Shown: positions 63,581 through 64,000 of the stretch, one piece after another | Layout: every line of letters begins with the position of its first letter | How positions within the stretch are numbered: position 1 is the first letter of the stretch | Source: Parvibaculaceae bacterium | GTDB taxonomy: Bacteria > Pseudomonadota > Alphaproteobacteria > Parvibaculales > Parvibaculaceae | Length of the DNA: 64,000 nt | Assembly (NCBI GenBank): GCA_019636015.1 | Contig: JAHBYJ010000002.1 | Span: 124,001 to 188,000, forward strand | Reading direction: 5' to 3' | The notes under the pieces: generated by a model | Databases searched by the model: none | Seen by the model: the letters and a program-made list of their open reading frames with translations, nothing else | What the model was told of the DNA's origin: nothing | Position numbers and translations under genes: made by a program

Positions 63581-64000
63581 TTGCCTCCGCCCGATATGTT
63601 CATCTCGGGGATTTTCGTTTCGACGGCAGGCGCTGCCACGCGCTTGTGATGGCGGATGCCCTGCTCCACGCGCACCGCGACATGATTGCCGACACGGCCC
63701 ATCTTCCCCGTGCCGAGGCGAATGCCGCCGCAGCGCAGGTCGACCGAGCAGTCGGGCCCGTTGTTCAGCATGAGCGTCTGGCCGGGCACGAAATTCATCA
63801 CGTCCCGCAGCGTCAGCTGCTGTTCGTCGAGCACCGCTTCGAGCGCAACCTTGGTGGACCAGAGTTCGGTCGCGAGATGGCTTTCCCAGATCGAGTCGCG
63901 TCCGAATTTCTCGCCCATGAACATCTGCAGCAGAAGCTCGCGGATCGGCTCGAGCGTCGCATAGGGAAGCATCATCTCGATGCGCCCGCCGCGGTCTTCC
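63577..64000 (-). CDS. fliM: Flagellar motor switch protein FliM, C-terminal part
   Basis: The last 141 or so codons of FliM; the start lies beyond the right edge. Visible are LPYATLEPIRELLLQMFMG, LRDVMNFVPGQTLMLNNGPD and the SpoA/FliN-like domain with KMGRVGNHVAVRVEQGI, which makes the cytoplasmic C ring with FliG and FliN. It is the first gene seen of the minus-strand string fliM-DUF6468-motE. Confidence 0.93.
   Translation of the reverse strand, partial: EDRGGRIEMMLPYATLEPIRELLLQMFMGEKFGRDSIWESHLATELWSTKVALEAVLDEQQLTLRDVMNFVPGQTLMLNNGPDCSVDLRCGGIRLGTGKMGRVGNHVAVRVEQGIRHHKRVAAPAVETKIPEMNISGGGK

Overview
This 64 kb window is high-GC chromosomal DNA of an alphaproteobacterium. The support for that is direct: DUF3126, the ATP-synthase inhibitor zeta subunit, the purC-purS-purQ-purL-bolA-grxD order, CckA beside flagellar genes, a MotE/DUF6468/FliM string, CtrA-type boxes (TTAA-N7-TTAAC) and a GTTC-N7-GTTC-like SOS box at recA. 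The overall content (lipid-type SDRs and enoyl-CoA hydratase, PQQ dehydrogenase, GPH-family transporters) is compatible with a Parvibaculum-like member of the Hyphomicrobiales. The genus is inference. No plasmid, phage, insertion sequence, rRNA or CRISPR array was seen.

Layout. 1-9.9 kb: gamma carbonic anhydrase and a DUF192 lipoprotein, a Tat-exported PhoX-like protein, several small membrane or unknown proteins, DUF3126, an SDR, a FAD amine oxidase and cysE. 10-25.3 kb: accessory catabolism with alpha/beta hydrolases, a sulfatase-superfamily enzyme, enoyl-CoA hydratase, three SDRs in total, an M20 peptidase, two GPH transporters interleaved with a hydrolase, and a class II aldolase/HD-domain pair divergent from a Crp/Fnr regulator; a YjfB-like motility peptide and a PilZ protein lie among them. 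25.4-36.8 kb: tRNA-Leu(UAA), a small secreted protein, a CinA N-domain protein, map, radC, an amidase, purB, vapBC, a histidine phosphatase, a PQQ dehydrogenase divergent from a TetR regulator, a PAS protein and the F1-ATPase inhibitor zeta. 37.1-51.5 kb: core genes: the purine operon with bolA and grxD, rpsD, trmJ, icd, alaS and recA, with a GH29 fucosidase and a hicAB pair inserted among them.

51.5-64 kb is a motility block. The minus-strand operon flgB-flgC-fliE-fliQ-fliR-flhB ends in cckA, the hybrid kinase that heads the CckA-ChpT-CtrA phosphorelay. The plus-strand pair fliO-fliP diverges from flgB across a region with two near-consensus CtrA boxes. A further perfect CtrA box precedes a large exported protein with three AMIN-like segments and a TPR solenoid, itself downstream of motE, DUF6468 and fliM (cut by the window edge). 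Read together, the sensor kinase of the CtrA pathway sits inside an operon that CtrA probably controls, which would make a feedback loop.

Four or more copies of extragenic palindromes (two families) sit in intergenic gaps. Many adjacent genes overlap by 1-4 bases (GTGA, TGATG), which indicates translational coupling. Long open frames antisense to alaS, purL, cckA, icd and the sulfatase are by-products of high GC and were not annotated.
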